Shown piece by piece: positions 32,689 to 44,588 of a stretch of DNA of 64,000 nt; position 1 is the first letter of the stretch, and each line of letters opens with the position of its first letter. The translations under genes were made by a program, and so were the position numbers. This DNA is from Amblyornis subalaris (lineage: Eukaryota; Chordata; Aves; Passeriformes; Ptilonorhynchidae), in NCBI GenBank assembly GCA_018881555.1, contig JACAXG010000125.1:1927604-1991603 (forward strand). The letters run 5' to 3'. The notes beneath the pieces were generated by a model. It ran no database searches. It was not told where the DNA came from and saw nothing but the letters and a program-made list of their open reading frames with translations.

Positions 32689-34545
32689 CCCACATCCAGC
32701 CGGAGGAATTCCAGGCAGGTGCTGGGTTTGCAGAGAAATCCCAGAGTNGTGCAGCAGGTGAGAACAGAGCCAGCAGCATCTGCAGAGGGCAGGAGCACTC
32801 GCCTCTGAGGCCCAGCTGCCTCCACTCCTCTCAGGGGGTTGTTATCTCCAAGCTCTGATAAAAGCCATCATCGCCACTTGCTTTGATGCTGATTAAAAAA
32901 TGCATAAAAGGAACCCCCTGAGAGCCAAAGTTGTGCTGGCACTGCTTCCTTATGGTGTAAGATGTGATGGATCCCGTCTCAGGCGTGATCTTGGGAATAA
33001 TATCCAGCCTCTCCCATCTGTCTGGCACTCCCATATATTCCCTGATAACTGCCTCTTCCTCTAAAACGGGTGTGAAATTGAGTTTCTCTGCAGGTCAGCA
33101 CAATCTCGCCTCGTGTCTGTGGGGAGGTAAATGCCATGTGCAATTTGGGACATCCGTGTTCTGTAAATGAACTCATCCTGGGAACAAGCACGGGGAAGGG
33201 CCCATCAGGTGGCTGAGGAGCAGCAAAGCCTGTTTTAGGAGAGGAGAGTCACCACGTTTCATTTCCTGAAGCGAGTTGTCACCCAGAAAGGTTTCACTGG
33301 ACCATGCGAAAACAAGGGAAGGTGGAGAAACCTATTCAGCCGAGTGACAGGAAGGGCTGGGCTGCCACCAGGAACACGTAAAGAGAGACATCATTAATAA
33401 ATTTTGGGCTGAAAATTAGGACAAATTAGTTAAATCATCAGAACCAGGTTTAGAGTAGGTGTCAGAGGAGGCAAGATAAGAAACCAAGCTACTTAATTGG
33501 AGTTTAATGCCTTTATTGAAGAGCTTGTATAGCAAAGATCCCATAACAGCAGAGGACCGAGGCATCTCACCTGGTCTTGTGTCCCTAAAACCACCTCTCT
33601 TCACTCCATCTTCTGTTTCCAAGGAGCCAGGAACTCCAGAGCAGCCGAGCACAGCCTGGGTGAAGCCAGCCCAAAGCAGGGCGAAGATTTAGCACCGAGG
33701 CTCGGCAGGCAGGAGCGGGTGGAAGTGTCTCACATCCCAGACAATTACCTGATTAATGCTGGCAGCCACAGGGAGTCCAAGGGAGGACTTCATAATTCCT
33801 AGGCCACTAATCTCACCCTCGTTTCACAGCCAGGAGAGAGCGAATCCTTCTTTTTCCACGAGGGGGTCTGGCTGAAAAATGTGAGTGCCGGAGCGAGCAG
33901 CCATCAATTAACTTTATGAGTCAGCTTCTCTCTGGCTGTGCCATGGGATTCGTGGTCCAGCCCATTCCACAGCCCCATTCCCACTGCCCCTTCCCGGCTT
34001 CCACCGCCCTGCCGAGCCTTTCCCAGCACCACAACATTCCAGGAGTGCTCCTGCCTTCCCTGCAAAACGAGTTTTCCTGCTTATTGCTGGGTGTTAAAGA
34101 CAGTTCTCCTTCTCCTGACCTCTGCAGGGCCAGCTCATCCATGCAGAGAAAGTGGCTGCATATCCTATTATCTCTCAAAATGTTTTATAGCTTATGTTAA
34201 AGCTTTGGGCTTCGTCAGAGTTTGTACCCAATTTTAGGATCACAGTACCTCTGAGGAGAAAGCGATGGGATGTTATCTGAAAATCACCCTCGCCTCTCCA
34301 AGAAGATAGATAAAAATATTTATTTGTGAAATCTAAAGTAGATGATACAGCTGGGGAAAAATGAATAGGGGAAAAAGAATAAAAACAAACAAAGAAACAA
34401 GCCAGCCAACCACAAACATACCTAGAATTTAAATGACGTGAAAATCATCTCTTTCTCTGAATAGTTCAGTTAGCAAGAGGACATTTCTCTGGCTTCCCAC
34501 ACAATCCTTCCTCCTTGGAGGAGCCCATATCCACTTTTGGGGATG
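32689..34545. other. Intergenic stretch without recognised features
   Basis: About 1.9 kb of unique sequence of mixed composition. I see no CR1, simple repeat longer than about 20 bp, RNA gene or convincing coding frame. Short homeodomain-type ATTA motifs occur near 33395-33490 but are not clustered enough to call. Confidence 0.5.
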
Positions 34546-34838
34546 TTATGGAGAGGGACTATTGAAAGGGAATGAAGTGATAGAAAGTAATGGCTTCCCA
34601 CTGCCAGAGGGCAGGGTTAGATGGGACATTGGGAAGAAATTCCTCCCTGTGAGGGTGGGGACGCCCTGGCACCAGGGAAGCTGTGGCTGCCGCATTCCTG
34701 GAATGACCAAGGCCAGGTTGGATGGGGCTTGGAGCAACCTGGGATAGTGGAAGGTGTCCCTGCCCATGGCAAGGGGGTTGGAACTGGATGATCTTCAAGA
34801 ACTTTTCCAACCCAAACCAGTTTAGGATCCTATGATCA
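34546..34838 (+). mobile_element. CR1 LINE 3' fragment with small internal deletion
   Basis: AGAGGGACTATTGAAAGGGA, GAAGTGATAGAAAGTAATGG, GACATTGGGAAGAAATTCCT and GAGCAACCTGGGATAGTGGA mark a sense CR1 copy. The usual AGGTTGCCCAGAGAAGC core is shortened to CCTGGCACCAGGGAAGC, a deletion of roughly 11 bp. The tail decays after AACCCAAACCAGTTTAGG. Confidence 0.93.
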
Positions 34839-35929
34839 AAATTCAAACTTTTATCCATCGGCTGAAGCAACGAATCTTCTCACCCTTGCCTCACTTTGGG
34901 AATACTAGTGTCAGACACTCAGGCTCTGCAGGAATTATATCCTGAATTATTTTGTGGAAAAACGTTGCTGCACAGGCAGAGAGATCTTGTTACAGCAAGA
35001 TCAGCTCGATCTGGGTGAGATCTACAAGAACAACCCTTGTGAAGGATGGAACAGCTGATGGCCCAACCCTGTGAGGGGTGTCAGTGCCAACTGAACACCA
35101 GAGAATCCACTCCTGTATTCTAAGGGATGCTTGGTCAGGTGCCATGGGCAGTGTAAATGANCAAAATTGTTCTTGTTTCCCAAAAGGAGCTGAGCTCACG
35201 TTCCAGGAGGGGTCGTTTCAGCAGCTGGGGGCTGTTCTTACAGTACCTGTGTGGATCATTCACTGCAGAAGGTTAATTCCAATAATTTTTGCTAATNATT
35301 TACTACAGTCTGTGCCTGGAGTCCATTTGTTTAACCCCTGAGGCAAAAGAAGATTATTCCTCTGGCCAGACAGGTCTTCACCATAGATTAGACTTGGGTA
35401 GAGGAGAAATGCAGCAGGAGGACGAACGTGCAGCCCCCACTGCACCCCTGAATTTATCCAGAGCCCTTCTAAATCNGAGCTCATAAATAAAAGACAACCA
35501 AACACCGATTTCCTTGTCCCTGGTCCNCAGTCCTGATTCCCAGAGCCCAGTCCAGGCACACCCAGGGCTGGTGTTTGCTGGGCAGTGCCTCTGTCCTCAG
35601 GACATTCGTGACCCCAGGGACCCCCAGCCCAGAGCAGGGATTTTCTTTGCTCCTTCCATGCTGCATTTAGGATAGAACTGCCCAGCATCGCTTCCGTGAG
35701 TTTTTAAGAAAATGGGAGAACTGAGGATTGAAAATATCTCCAGAGTAATGTGTTTCAGAGATAGGTTCTTGATGAATGGGATTTTCCTCGCCGAAATCAA
35801 ATTGTGAAGTCAAGCATCAGAGAACTAAAATCCTTCTCTGTGTTTTCTATTTTGTCGTGGTTTGTTTTCTGATAGGAGTTACCAGTGTGACCAAAAGGAT
35901 TTATCATTTTTTTGTTTTAACTTTACTCT

Positions 35930-36900
35930 TCAGTAAACTCATTATATCATAAATTTCTTCTCATGCAACATCAGACTCTTTTACTTTTATGACTATGCCA
36001 TTAAAGGGAAAAAAAAAAAAAAGAAAATTAAGAAACCCCACAACCCAGCACAGCTTTTAACTTTCCGTGAAAAGAAATAAAATCAGTTAGAGTTCCTAAA
36101 AGTATCATCCCCGTCTTCATCATCCTTCAGGAATATGAAAATTGTCTCTGATCAATTTTCTTCTGCCATAATAGTTAATTTCTAATAACTGGGAAATGTC
36201 TCAAGACCCACTCACGTTATTCAGCCATCCATTTATTGGTGCCATCTCTCAGTGTTTTCATATATTCTACAGTGAAAGCTATTAAGCCTCTTCTGTCATT
36301 CTGAAACCTTTAGCTAGATGAGGAGAAGTGAATTAAAAGTTAGTTANATAACCTGGAGAACCAAATGACAGCTTATATATAGCACACTCTGCAGTATATG
36401 AATTTAGCAATTAATCTGGAGCTGATATTCCCCTTATTTGTCATTAATTTGTAGACAAAATGGTTTCTCCCAAGGTTAACATTTTCATTATCATCTGCAA
36501 ACGATGGTACCTCACCAAAGTTCAAACCATTTGAATGTAGAGCGCTTGTTACATTTTTAAATACTCCTAATACAGTATTTTATTGCTCTCTTGAAAATAA
36601 TTAGGCAGAAAATGGATTATTCCTCTTGCAATGAACAACTATTGGAAACATTCTGAGATTTCATGCTTTCAGGCACCAGTGGCCACAGAGAGAAATATGC
36701 CCTTTCAAGCAAGCCCTTAATTATTTTATCAATTGAAAGAGGATCTAATATATTGTTGGCAATACACAAAGCATCGTCCTCCAAATTTGTATGATTNTAT
36801 CCATAGGCTAATCTTGGAAAATAATTAACTGCCCCAATCCAGGGATCTCTACAAAGAGCTACAATAATAATGCTACAATGCACCTCCAGAACAAAAAACT
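35930..36900. promoter_or_regulatory. Candidate conserved noncoding block (AT-rich)
   Basis: Nearly 1 kb of AT-rich sequence in a GC-moderate neighbourhood, with almost no Ns and no recognised repeat. It contains many TAAT/ATTA cores (ATAGTTAATTTCTAATAACT, GCAATTAATCTGG, CATTAATTTGTAG, GGAAAATAATTAACTGCC). Such islands near developmental genes are often conserved enhancers. That function is inferred, and a cross-species alignment would decide. Confidence 0.3.
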
Positions 36901-39469
36901 TTGGAGAGTTTTGTTTTTAGGAGCTGCAATAGGGCTATTTTTACCATCATTTATATTCCCATGGTTTCCTGTATTTGCCAGCCCACGTCAAGGAACTTGG
37001 AAACAATACCTGTGCCAGCAAAGGCAGCCTTTGGCTTTCCCTATTGATCCACTTCCATTCATTGGGAAGGAGCAGAGGGTTCTGGCTGAGTGTGCTTGGG
37101 CCTGGTGATTGATAGAGACTGATCCACGTGGGGATATAATTCAATTAACTAATGAAAAACATGCACAGAGCCCTGAGATTCAGCGTGAGGTCACGATTGC
37201 TGTGCTTGATTCACGCCCTGCATGTGCTGGCCCCATGAATTTTAGGAAATGTGCCACATCTGGGGCAGATTTAGAGCACAATAAACATGTGAGATAAGGT
37301 TTATTTTGGAGACCAAGGGGTTGATTGACCAGGGCTGCCCCTCCTGTTCTCCCAGCAGGCTGGATCTGTTTGGGAAAGCACAGATTTTTGGATTTTGGGG
37401 GGAAGAATTCATTCATGTGTAACGCTGGGAGAAGAGGGTCAGACTCCCTATGAAAAAAGACGGGAAACAAGGAATTAGGCTTTGTTTAGGAGATGGACAG
37501 CCCCAAGCTGAGGACTCTGATCAGCCAGACCAAGTGCACTCCTACATGTTCGGTTTCCATGGAGACAGGCCCATTTGATGAACCTCTTCCCCAAAAAATC
37601 GCCCCAATTAGATCTGCCTTCATGCATCACATGTGCTCGAACTGCTCCCTGAGGTTCCTTAAGTAATTGTGACTGATTCATTCTCCTTGCTGACATCTAA
37701 AGAAACAACCTTCGCTTCCCAGTTCCCGGCCCAGATTTAATTCTGGCTTCATCTCTCCACAGTTTCCNCGCAGCCAGAAATGGGTCACTCGCCGCCGTGC
37801 TCCGCGGTTAAAAAAGCTCCAATCCCAAATCCCCACCAGGGATCGCCCAAGGAGAAATGCCTGTCAGAAAGCACGGAAAAGAACAAAGTTTGGAGCATGG
37901 GAAGGAGGAGGAGGCATCAGGGTGCCTGTCTCATGCTGCTTGACAAGCACAGAGGTCGGTTTGAACAAAAACGCTGATGTTTCACAACCCGATGGAGCTC
38001 AGCACGGCAGAGACAGCACCAAGCAGATTTCCTTGGATCAGGGACTGGGACAGGTCAGCTTTTGGCTTCCCTTTTTACCCTGAGTCGTTCAGTGCAGCTC
38101 TGACAGCCTGGAGGTTGCACATCTATCACCACCATGGCATTCCTGTGATACTCAGGAATTGTCTCCCGCGATGTCCCATCATCTTCAGACAANACCTTGC
38201 AAGACTGGGAGGTCCTCTCGTGATTTGAGAGAGAGAAAAATGAGGACAAANGACCCTTTGGGTGGGTCCTGGGTGGGATTCATTTGACTGAATGGAGCCC
38301 TCTGTGCAATAGGTGCTCACATGGGAGTCTCTTGTNTAAGACCCCCTTTGTAGCCTTTAGAGAGATCCTGACATTTCCAGGGAATGANTCACTTCTCCCA
38401 AATGCTGAGCCAGGATTAAGCAGGTGCTGATTTCACTCCAGTGCCTGTCAGAGGAGAGTTCAGCCCAGCTGAGGCTTTGGCCATAGGGTTTGACTCCAGT
38501 TAATCCCATGTAAACCACTCTGAATTCAGCCCCAGGGTGGACCCAGCTCAGGACTCACCAGTTCACTCTGATTGTTGCCAGTCGTGTTGGGAAATTCTAA
38601 TGACACTGGATTATTCAGTTTTACAGAGAAATGCTGCTTTTAGTGATTAATCTTCGGTGCAGTGCTGCAAAATTCAGGGGGGTGGATAAAATGAACGTTT
38701 TGGAAGGCAGAAAGAGCATTATGGTAATTAGCTGCAATCATGAAGGGAGGAGAAAGCTCCTCCAAAAGCTGCACTCCTCTGATTTACAAGGATTTCAGCT
38801 GATTTGGCTAAAGCTGATTCTGGACTCAATCTTAAAGGTCCCTTCCTATCTAAATCAGTCTAAGTTTTAAGGAGGAAATTACCATTAGAAACTCACATCA
38901 AAGTGTAAGGNGCTTGCATAACTGTATTACAGCTGGTTAGGAAGAGAATAACGGGAACTCTTCCGGTGGCTAAAGCAATTTTTCCTGGGCATTTTAGGGT
39001 GATTTGGAAGCTGAATGCCAAGGGATCACAANGCTGACCTCTAAAAGTTAACACACAACCTTGAGGGTCTGTGNTGACATGAAGAGTTTGCTGATGCAAT
39101 ACGAAGAATTGAAGAACCTGGAGGTTTCCCTGGCTGGGCTGATANTACTTCTAATAATTCTGATATTACTTTGAATGCTTTACTAAATGCTCAAACAAAA
39201 ATTCAGACTTTGTAGTGGTGATTCTGAAATCGGATGNGTTCCTGTTCTTCACAGGAAGCTCAGGGAGACACCAAGGCAAGGCCAGAGAACACCTTTAGTG
39301 CTGTTGAAACCAACCAAGCCATAAGGAAGATCCTTAGGTTTGAATTTATGAGCCCCATTAACGTCCCCAGGAAAAGTCCCTCTGTTACTAAATCATTCCC
39401 TGGGAAGAGACAACCACACAAGTCATCCTTGGAGGAGGGAAAATACGGGATTGCTTTAGAGGCTTCCAG

Positions 39470-39790
39470 ATAAAAATTAATTAGCAAAACTTACTGTGTG
39501 AATTCAGCAATATGCAAATGAGAGCAAATCCGAGGGCGTGCGTGCAGGGCTGAGCCGGTGCTCAATTACTGTGATTTTATGCGTAAAAAGTATAAATAGT
39601 TTACCTGTTTCACGAGATTTTAAAAGATTTGTGATGTAATCGGGGGATAATAATGACTCCATTAAATATACATACAGAGACACAAAANATTTTGTATAAT
39701 TTATCGCTTCTATGGATTCTACATGCACAGTTTATAGATCCGAAAGCAGAATTATTTTTTTCAATTTTAATTAAGGTTGAACAGGTTGTG
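39470..39790. promoter_or_regulatory. Candidate enhancer-like noncoding element with octamer motif
   Basis: A repeat-free AT-rich segment with a perfect ATGCAAAT octamer (39512-39519, POU-family site). It also has AAAATTAATTAGC, CTCAATTACTGTG, AAAGTATAAATAG and TTTTAATTAAGG. The TATAAATAG could be a TATA-like box but no transcript is evident. Regulatory role inferred from motif content only. Confidence 0.3.
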
Positions 39791-40194
39791 TGCTAACATT
39801 CTCAGTAACAGTGAAATATATTCCTTGANAAGAGGTGGAGTGAAGAGGGTGAACTTTATTGGACACTGTTTGATGCTGTTGAACCAGAATTGCCATGTAG
39901 GTCCCAGGCAGCGTTTTTCCCAGGGTGTGCCCCAACACAGCCCCTTTTCCAGAGCTGGCAGCTGTGGGTTTGGGGTGCCCCAGGGACAGCAGTGACAGGG
40001 TGGGTGGATATTTACCCTCAGACATGATTTGCTGCTCATAACATGGACCCCCATTTGTGCGCAAACGTGTTAGGCTGAAGATAACAACTTTATCTACTGC
40101 CAGGAAGAGAGGAAAGAGCAGGAAAACTGCTGAGAAGAGTCCTGGACAATTATCCACAACCTATTTGGGAGAGCTAGGTGGCAGCCCCAGTGTT

Positions 40195-40424
40195 TTAGAT
40201 GGGATATTGGGAATGAATTCCTGGCTGGGAGGGTGGTGAGGCTCTGGCACAGGTTGCCCAGAGAAGCTGTGGCTGCCCCTGGATCCCTGGAAGCGTCCAA
40301 GGCCAGGTTGGAGGGGACTTGGAGCAACCTGGGATAGTGGAANGTGTCCCTGCCCATGGCAGGGGGTGGAACAAGATGGGTTTTAAGGTCCCTTCCAACC
40401 CAAACCATTCCATGATTTTATGAT
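40195..40424 (+). mobile_element. CR1 LINE 3' fragment
   Basis: GATGGGATATTGGGAATGAA, GGCACAGGTTGCCCAGAGAA, TGGAGCAACCTGGGATAGTG and CAACCCAAACCATTCCATGA with a TTTTATGATT tail. Sense orientation and well preserved. Confidence 0.95.
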
Positions 40425-41701
40425 TAGATAATCCACCATGAGCAGCCACANCTTAACCCTGCTCCCACCCCAGCAGCTCCCACCCTGGACACAGACAAAG
40501 CCACTGCACCACATCCAGAGGCAGGAGGATCACCAGGTGTGTCCCTGCCTCTTAGCCAGGAAAACTGTTCCAGTGATCTTCCAGCTCTTCCTGTTCATGT
40601 TGTGTTCCTCATACGAGCTGTGCAGTGACTGCTTACATAAAAGGCATGAATCTGAGTTGTGGGTACTGTCCTTGGACATCTGAAANTGGGGAAGATGAAT
40701 CCCATCATGATTCCACTCGGGCAAATGGGCAATTAACCCTTCTTTCCCCTTNCCATGCTGAGTTATGGATTTATGGGGTAAAAGGGTCAACAGAGAAGTG
40801 CTTTAAGGTGAATTATTTAGCCCAAAGAGTTACCACGTGCCTTTCCATCACTTGAGTCACGGCACAGATCTGATGAACAGAATGCATCACGTACCAGTCT
40901 GCCCCAGGCACCTTCCTGGGAGAAATAAGGAGTCTTTCCATGGAGACTGGGAGTGGGAGAGCAAAGTTTGGGATTTGATTGCTACAGGGCAGATTTAGCC
41001 CATGGGGAAAGACAAGGACAAGAGCATCAGGGTGCTGGAAGAGGGAAAGGCCCCTTGAGCACCAGAGATCTGGGGAGAAGCTGGACAATGGTTTTGCTCC
41101 CTGACAAAGCAATGACCAAGGATCAGAACAATCTTCTCCATTTTTCCTTGCTTTTCACTCTTTCCTAACATCAAGTTTAATCTTTCTGCTGCAGTTTAAC
41201 CCTGTGGCTTTCCTACCTTGCCTCCAATATCCATGGAGAATCCTGCCTTTGTGGCATGAAAAGGGACNGAAAAGTGGACACCACTGTCAGAGAAAGGGAT
41301 TTGTATTTAGGGGTTTATCCACCCCATAGGGATGGAACGGTGCTGTTGCCAGAGCAGTTGGTAGGAACCAGCAGGAAAAGCAAAGGAACAGGGAGGAAAA
41401 CAAGGTACTTTGTTTATTTTCCTCTCTTGTAAGGGGGAAAAAGAATGAAACTCATAAAAATTGCATGAGCTGGGTCACACAGGAATTGTGCAACAGAGCT
41501 GGAAACTGCATCCAAGCCTCCGGAGAGCCCAGAGGGGCTGCGATAGCTTGGTTGCCAAAACTTCCTTCTTTTCCAGCAGCTGCAAATGACAATCACAGGT
41601 TCAAACAAACAAAAAGAAAATGCGAAAGTACAAAAATTTCCCTTCCTTAGCCAGAAAGGATGGTCACCTTAAACCTGCCCAAAACACAGGTGGACAGGCA
41701 G

Positions 41702-41800
41702 GAGTGTTTAGGACATGGTTTGGTGGTGGCCTTGGCAGCGCTGGGTTAACAGTTGGAATTGATGATCTTGGAGGTCTTTTCCAACCTAAATGATTCCCTG
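41702..41800 (+). mobile_element. CR1 LINE 3'-end fragment
   Basis: GTTTAGGACATGGTTTGGTG, CTTGGCAGCGCTGGGTTAAC, GATGATCTTGGAGGTCTTTT and CCAACCTAAATGATTCC form the 3' end of the GATCTTGGAGGTC-type CR1. It is related to the copies at 30461 and 59086. Confidence 0.9.
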
Positions 41801-42936
41801 TCAGAGGCACACCTGAGATCTTGCACAGGAAGGTGGTGACCTGGCTGATTTCCACTTAATCTGGGTAACTTTAGAATAGTTGTGTGTTCCCTGGGTGCTG
41901 CTCCAATCANAGTTGATGTAAAATTCCAGACTTGCCTTCCCTGGTGCAGGAAAATGAAGGATACAGAGCATTTCCCTCACTTGTTGTTCCCCATCACACC
42001 AGAGGGTGCCCATGTCCCCTGATTCCTGCCCCATAGCCCCTGATTCCTGCCAAGATNCAGCAGCACTGATGCATTTTCCACACATTTCACTAACAGGGAT
42101 AGGTCTGCAGAGAGAGAATGAGGTGGGGACATCATAAACCAATCNATTTCTCCTCTCCTGAGCCCAAGGCTTTCTTCTTTCACCCAGGAATTGCATTCTG
42201 ACCACCCTGTCCTCACATCTTCCCTAGGAAAAACCCAGCCAGGAGTGGAGAACTTGATCACATNCTCTAATTTCAGACAGGAAGCAGGAAAAAGCTGAAG
42301 TTCATATTGCCGTGCCAGGTCATTTTATCAAAGAGAAGGGGATCAGCAAGTAGGAGATGAAAAGTCTCCACTGCACGAGCCATCTGGCAATTCCAGTTCA
42401 TGGAGATATCATCAGGAAGCCTTCCCTGACCTGTGGGATGGTGGGCTGGGAGATCAGGATGGGTGTGTGACCCCAAACCCTACGAGGACCCTCAGTGCCT
42501 TTTCAACCCCTCTCTCAAGAACAGAACCTGAGAAAATAAAACAACACAGCCCAAACTCCCCCTGAGAGGCTGATTTATTCCATGCTGCCAGGAAAAAGAG
42601 GAGGCAACCTGAACTGGAGACAACAAACGCAATTAAAAGGGAAGAGAGGCATTCCCTGTAATGGCTGTTTCCGGAAGGCAGGATGCTGTGGATGAGAACG
42701 TCTCAGGCCTGGAGTGGCACCATATGGCAAAACTCCCTTCATCCCACATTAAATCCTGGCATTTTGCAGCTGTCAAGACAAAGTTGTTTGTATGAGGAAC
42801 ATTGTAGTTTGCTTATAGGGAAATAATGTGCAGCCAGTTATGATTAATCAAGGTGTCCAAACTCTGCTGCAGGCNCCTGGGAGAGATTGGGTTCCGTGGC
42901 AGGAGCTTTGTCTCTTCAATTATTGACATATTTTTT

Positions 42937-42988
42937 CTTTATTTCTTCCTTTTTTTTTTTTTTTTACCCTTTTTTTCTTCCTCTGTGT
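42937..42988. repeat. T-rich low-complexity tract
   Basis: Runs of T broken by ACCC and CTTCC. No recognised element on either side. Confidence 0.85.
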
Positions 42989-43287
42989 GCCTGTGTGTGC
43001 TGCTTTTTTCCCTCCTTCCCAGGGCACACGTGGAGTCGGGAAGAGACAGATTCCATCCCCGTGGTCCTCTTGGGAAGAATCCAAAAGATCGGGCTGGCTC
43101 CATCCTTCAGCTGAGGGATGATGCCTTTGCTGTATTGACCCGAGTGGGCACCAGGCTGCTCCTTCCACAGCAGAAAATGCCCCTTTTTCCCCCANAAAAN
43201 CCCTGCNTTTGGAAATCTGGAGGCTTTTCTCTGTGCTGGTTCGTGTTATTTTAATTGCAAGAGGTGCTGGCCATCCCTGTCTCCTGC

Positions 43288-43341
43288 CAAGAGAAGCTGT
43301 GGATGCCTCATCCCTGGGAGTGTCCTTTGGCCAGGTGTCTG
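43288..43341 (+). mobile_element. Internal CR1 LINE fragment
   Basis: CCAAGAGAAGCTGTGGATGC, CTCATCCCTGGGAGTGTCC and TTTGGCCAGGTG match the central part of the CR1 3' region without its tail. It is short, so it could be a decayed relic. Confidence 0.6.
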
Positions 43342-43914
43342 TGTGCCCTCCCTGCCGGACTCTCCATTTGGTGGGATTCTCTCGTGCTTTTCCATGGTTT
43401 TGTCTAAATCTTGTTTTTCAAAATGCACATAAGGCAGCCAGCGGCTCCTGATGGGAAGACAAAGATCCAGCTCTATTCCTGGCTGTCCCTCCTTGCAGGG
43501 AGGCTGTAAAACTCGGTTATTTACGGGCTGAAAACAGGTGATTTACGGCAGAACAGCCCCACGGAAATCAATGGGAAGTTACACCAGAAAATGTTGCTTA
43601 TTGTTCCGAGATCCTCCTGGGAAGTGTTTTACAACCAGCCCGTCCTCCCTCTGTTCCTCTGGACACTTTAATGAGTGATCANTTCAACAGGGGCACCCAA
43701 ATGTCTCCCTCTTGCTTTGGGCAAGGTGTTCATCCAGCCTTCCACACAAACANACAGGACAAGCTTTGGGATCTGGCCTAAAACCCACACATTTACACGT
43801 TCTACCCTTCCTTAATGGTAATGCAAGAGCCGTTAAATCTGCAGATTCATCACTCTTGTCCTCCCCCCACGAGCCCNCGAGGAGATTTATCCCTCCTCCT
43901 CTGCCCCTACCAAC

Positions 43915-44330
43915 ATTTGTTGCTGATCAGTCAATATTTGCAGGTTGATCGTTTGGAATAAGACGCCTGGCAGAGGCAGCCACCCCCATCTTCCAGGATG
44001 AGCCACTTATGGGAAACAATCCTCTCCACGGGAGGCTNTTAATAGGGGCTGCAGAGAGAGTTATAGGTAATCAATGCAGAAATCACGTTTGTAAATGGCC
44101 CCTGTAGCTGCTTAATTAAGCACAGAGCTCTGGCATGGGGCATTAAGGCGCTTTAAGGCCTATTTGTCTTCACAGAAAGCATCCCAATAATATATTTGCA
44201 ATTCCGGGCTAACCCATCCTAATCTCACCTGCCTTTCGTGGATTAACGGGATAAAGTGATTTAAATAACGCTGAGTAACTTCTGGGGGAGGCGTGGAATC
44301 AATGGCAGTGGCAAAGGAATATTTGCTTTT
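43915..44330. promoter_or_regulatory. Candidate noncoding element with homeodomain palindrome
   Basis: A repeat-free segment with a perfect 12-bp palindrome GCTTAATTAAGC (44110-44121). It also contains TTATAGGTAATCAATGC, GGCATTAAGGCGCTTTAAGG and CTGATCAGTCAATATTTGC. Paired TAATTA half-sites suit dimeric homeodomain proteins. Function is inferred. Confidence 0.3.
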
Positions 44331-44561
44331 GATGCTCTGCTGAACAAATTGTTTCTCTCTTTTAACTTCCCTCTTGATCCTGACACCTCGGCTGTGCTCT
44401 GCAAACCTCGGAGCCACCAGGAATCTTTCCGTTCCTTGCAGAGGGTTTGGGATGTGGCAGGGAGCAAATCATCAGCCAAGTTATTCCTGAAAAGAAGGAC
44501 GAGGGAGAAAAGGAGGGATCCAGGGGCGGGTAGGNGAGTTGAGTTGTTTATGCTGCTATTG

Positions 44562-44588
44562 TTGTTGTTATTATTATTATTTTATTTT
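44562..44588. repeat. (TTG/TTA)n trinucleotide microsatellite
   Basis: TTGTTGTTATTATTATTATT followed by TTATTTT. Short and probably length-variable. Confidence 0.85.

Larger units (their letters stand above)
34839..40194. other. Intergenic region with AT-rich island
   Basis: No gene is recognised. The sequence becomes notably AT-rich and free of recognisable repeats between about 35930 and 36900. A second such island lies at 39470-39790. A weak 3' CR1-like remnant may sit at 38818-38866 (GATTCTGGACTCAATCTTAA, GGTCCCTTCCTATCTAAATC), but it is too diverged to call firmly. Confidence 0.5.

Noticed and set aside
38818..38866. Diverged CR1 3' end
   Set aside because: GGACTCAATCTTAAAGGTCC resembles the CR1 terminus, but the flanks do not, and the match is too short to annotate.
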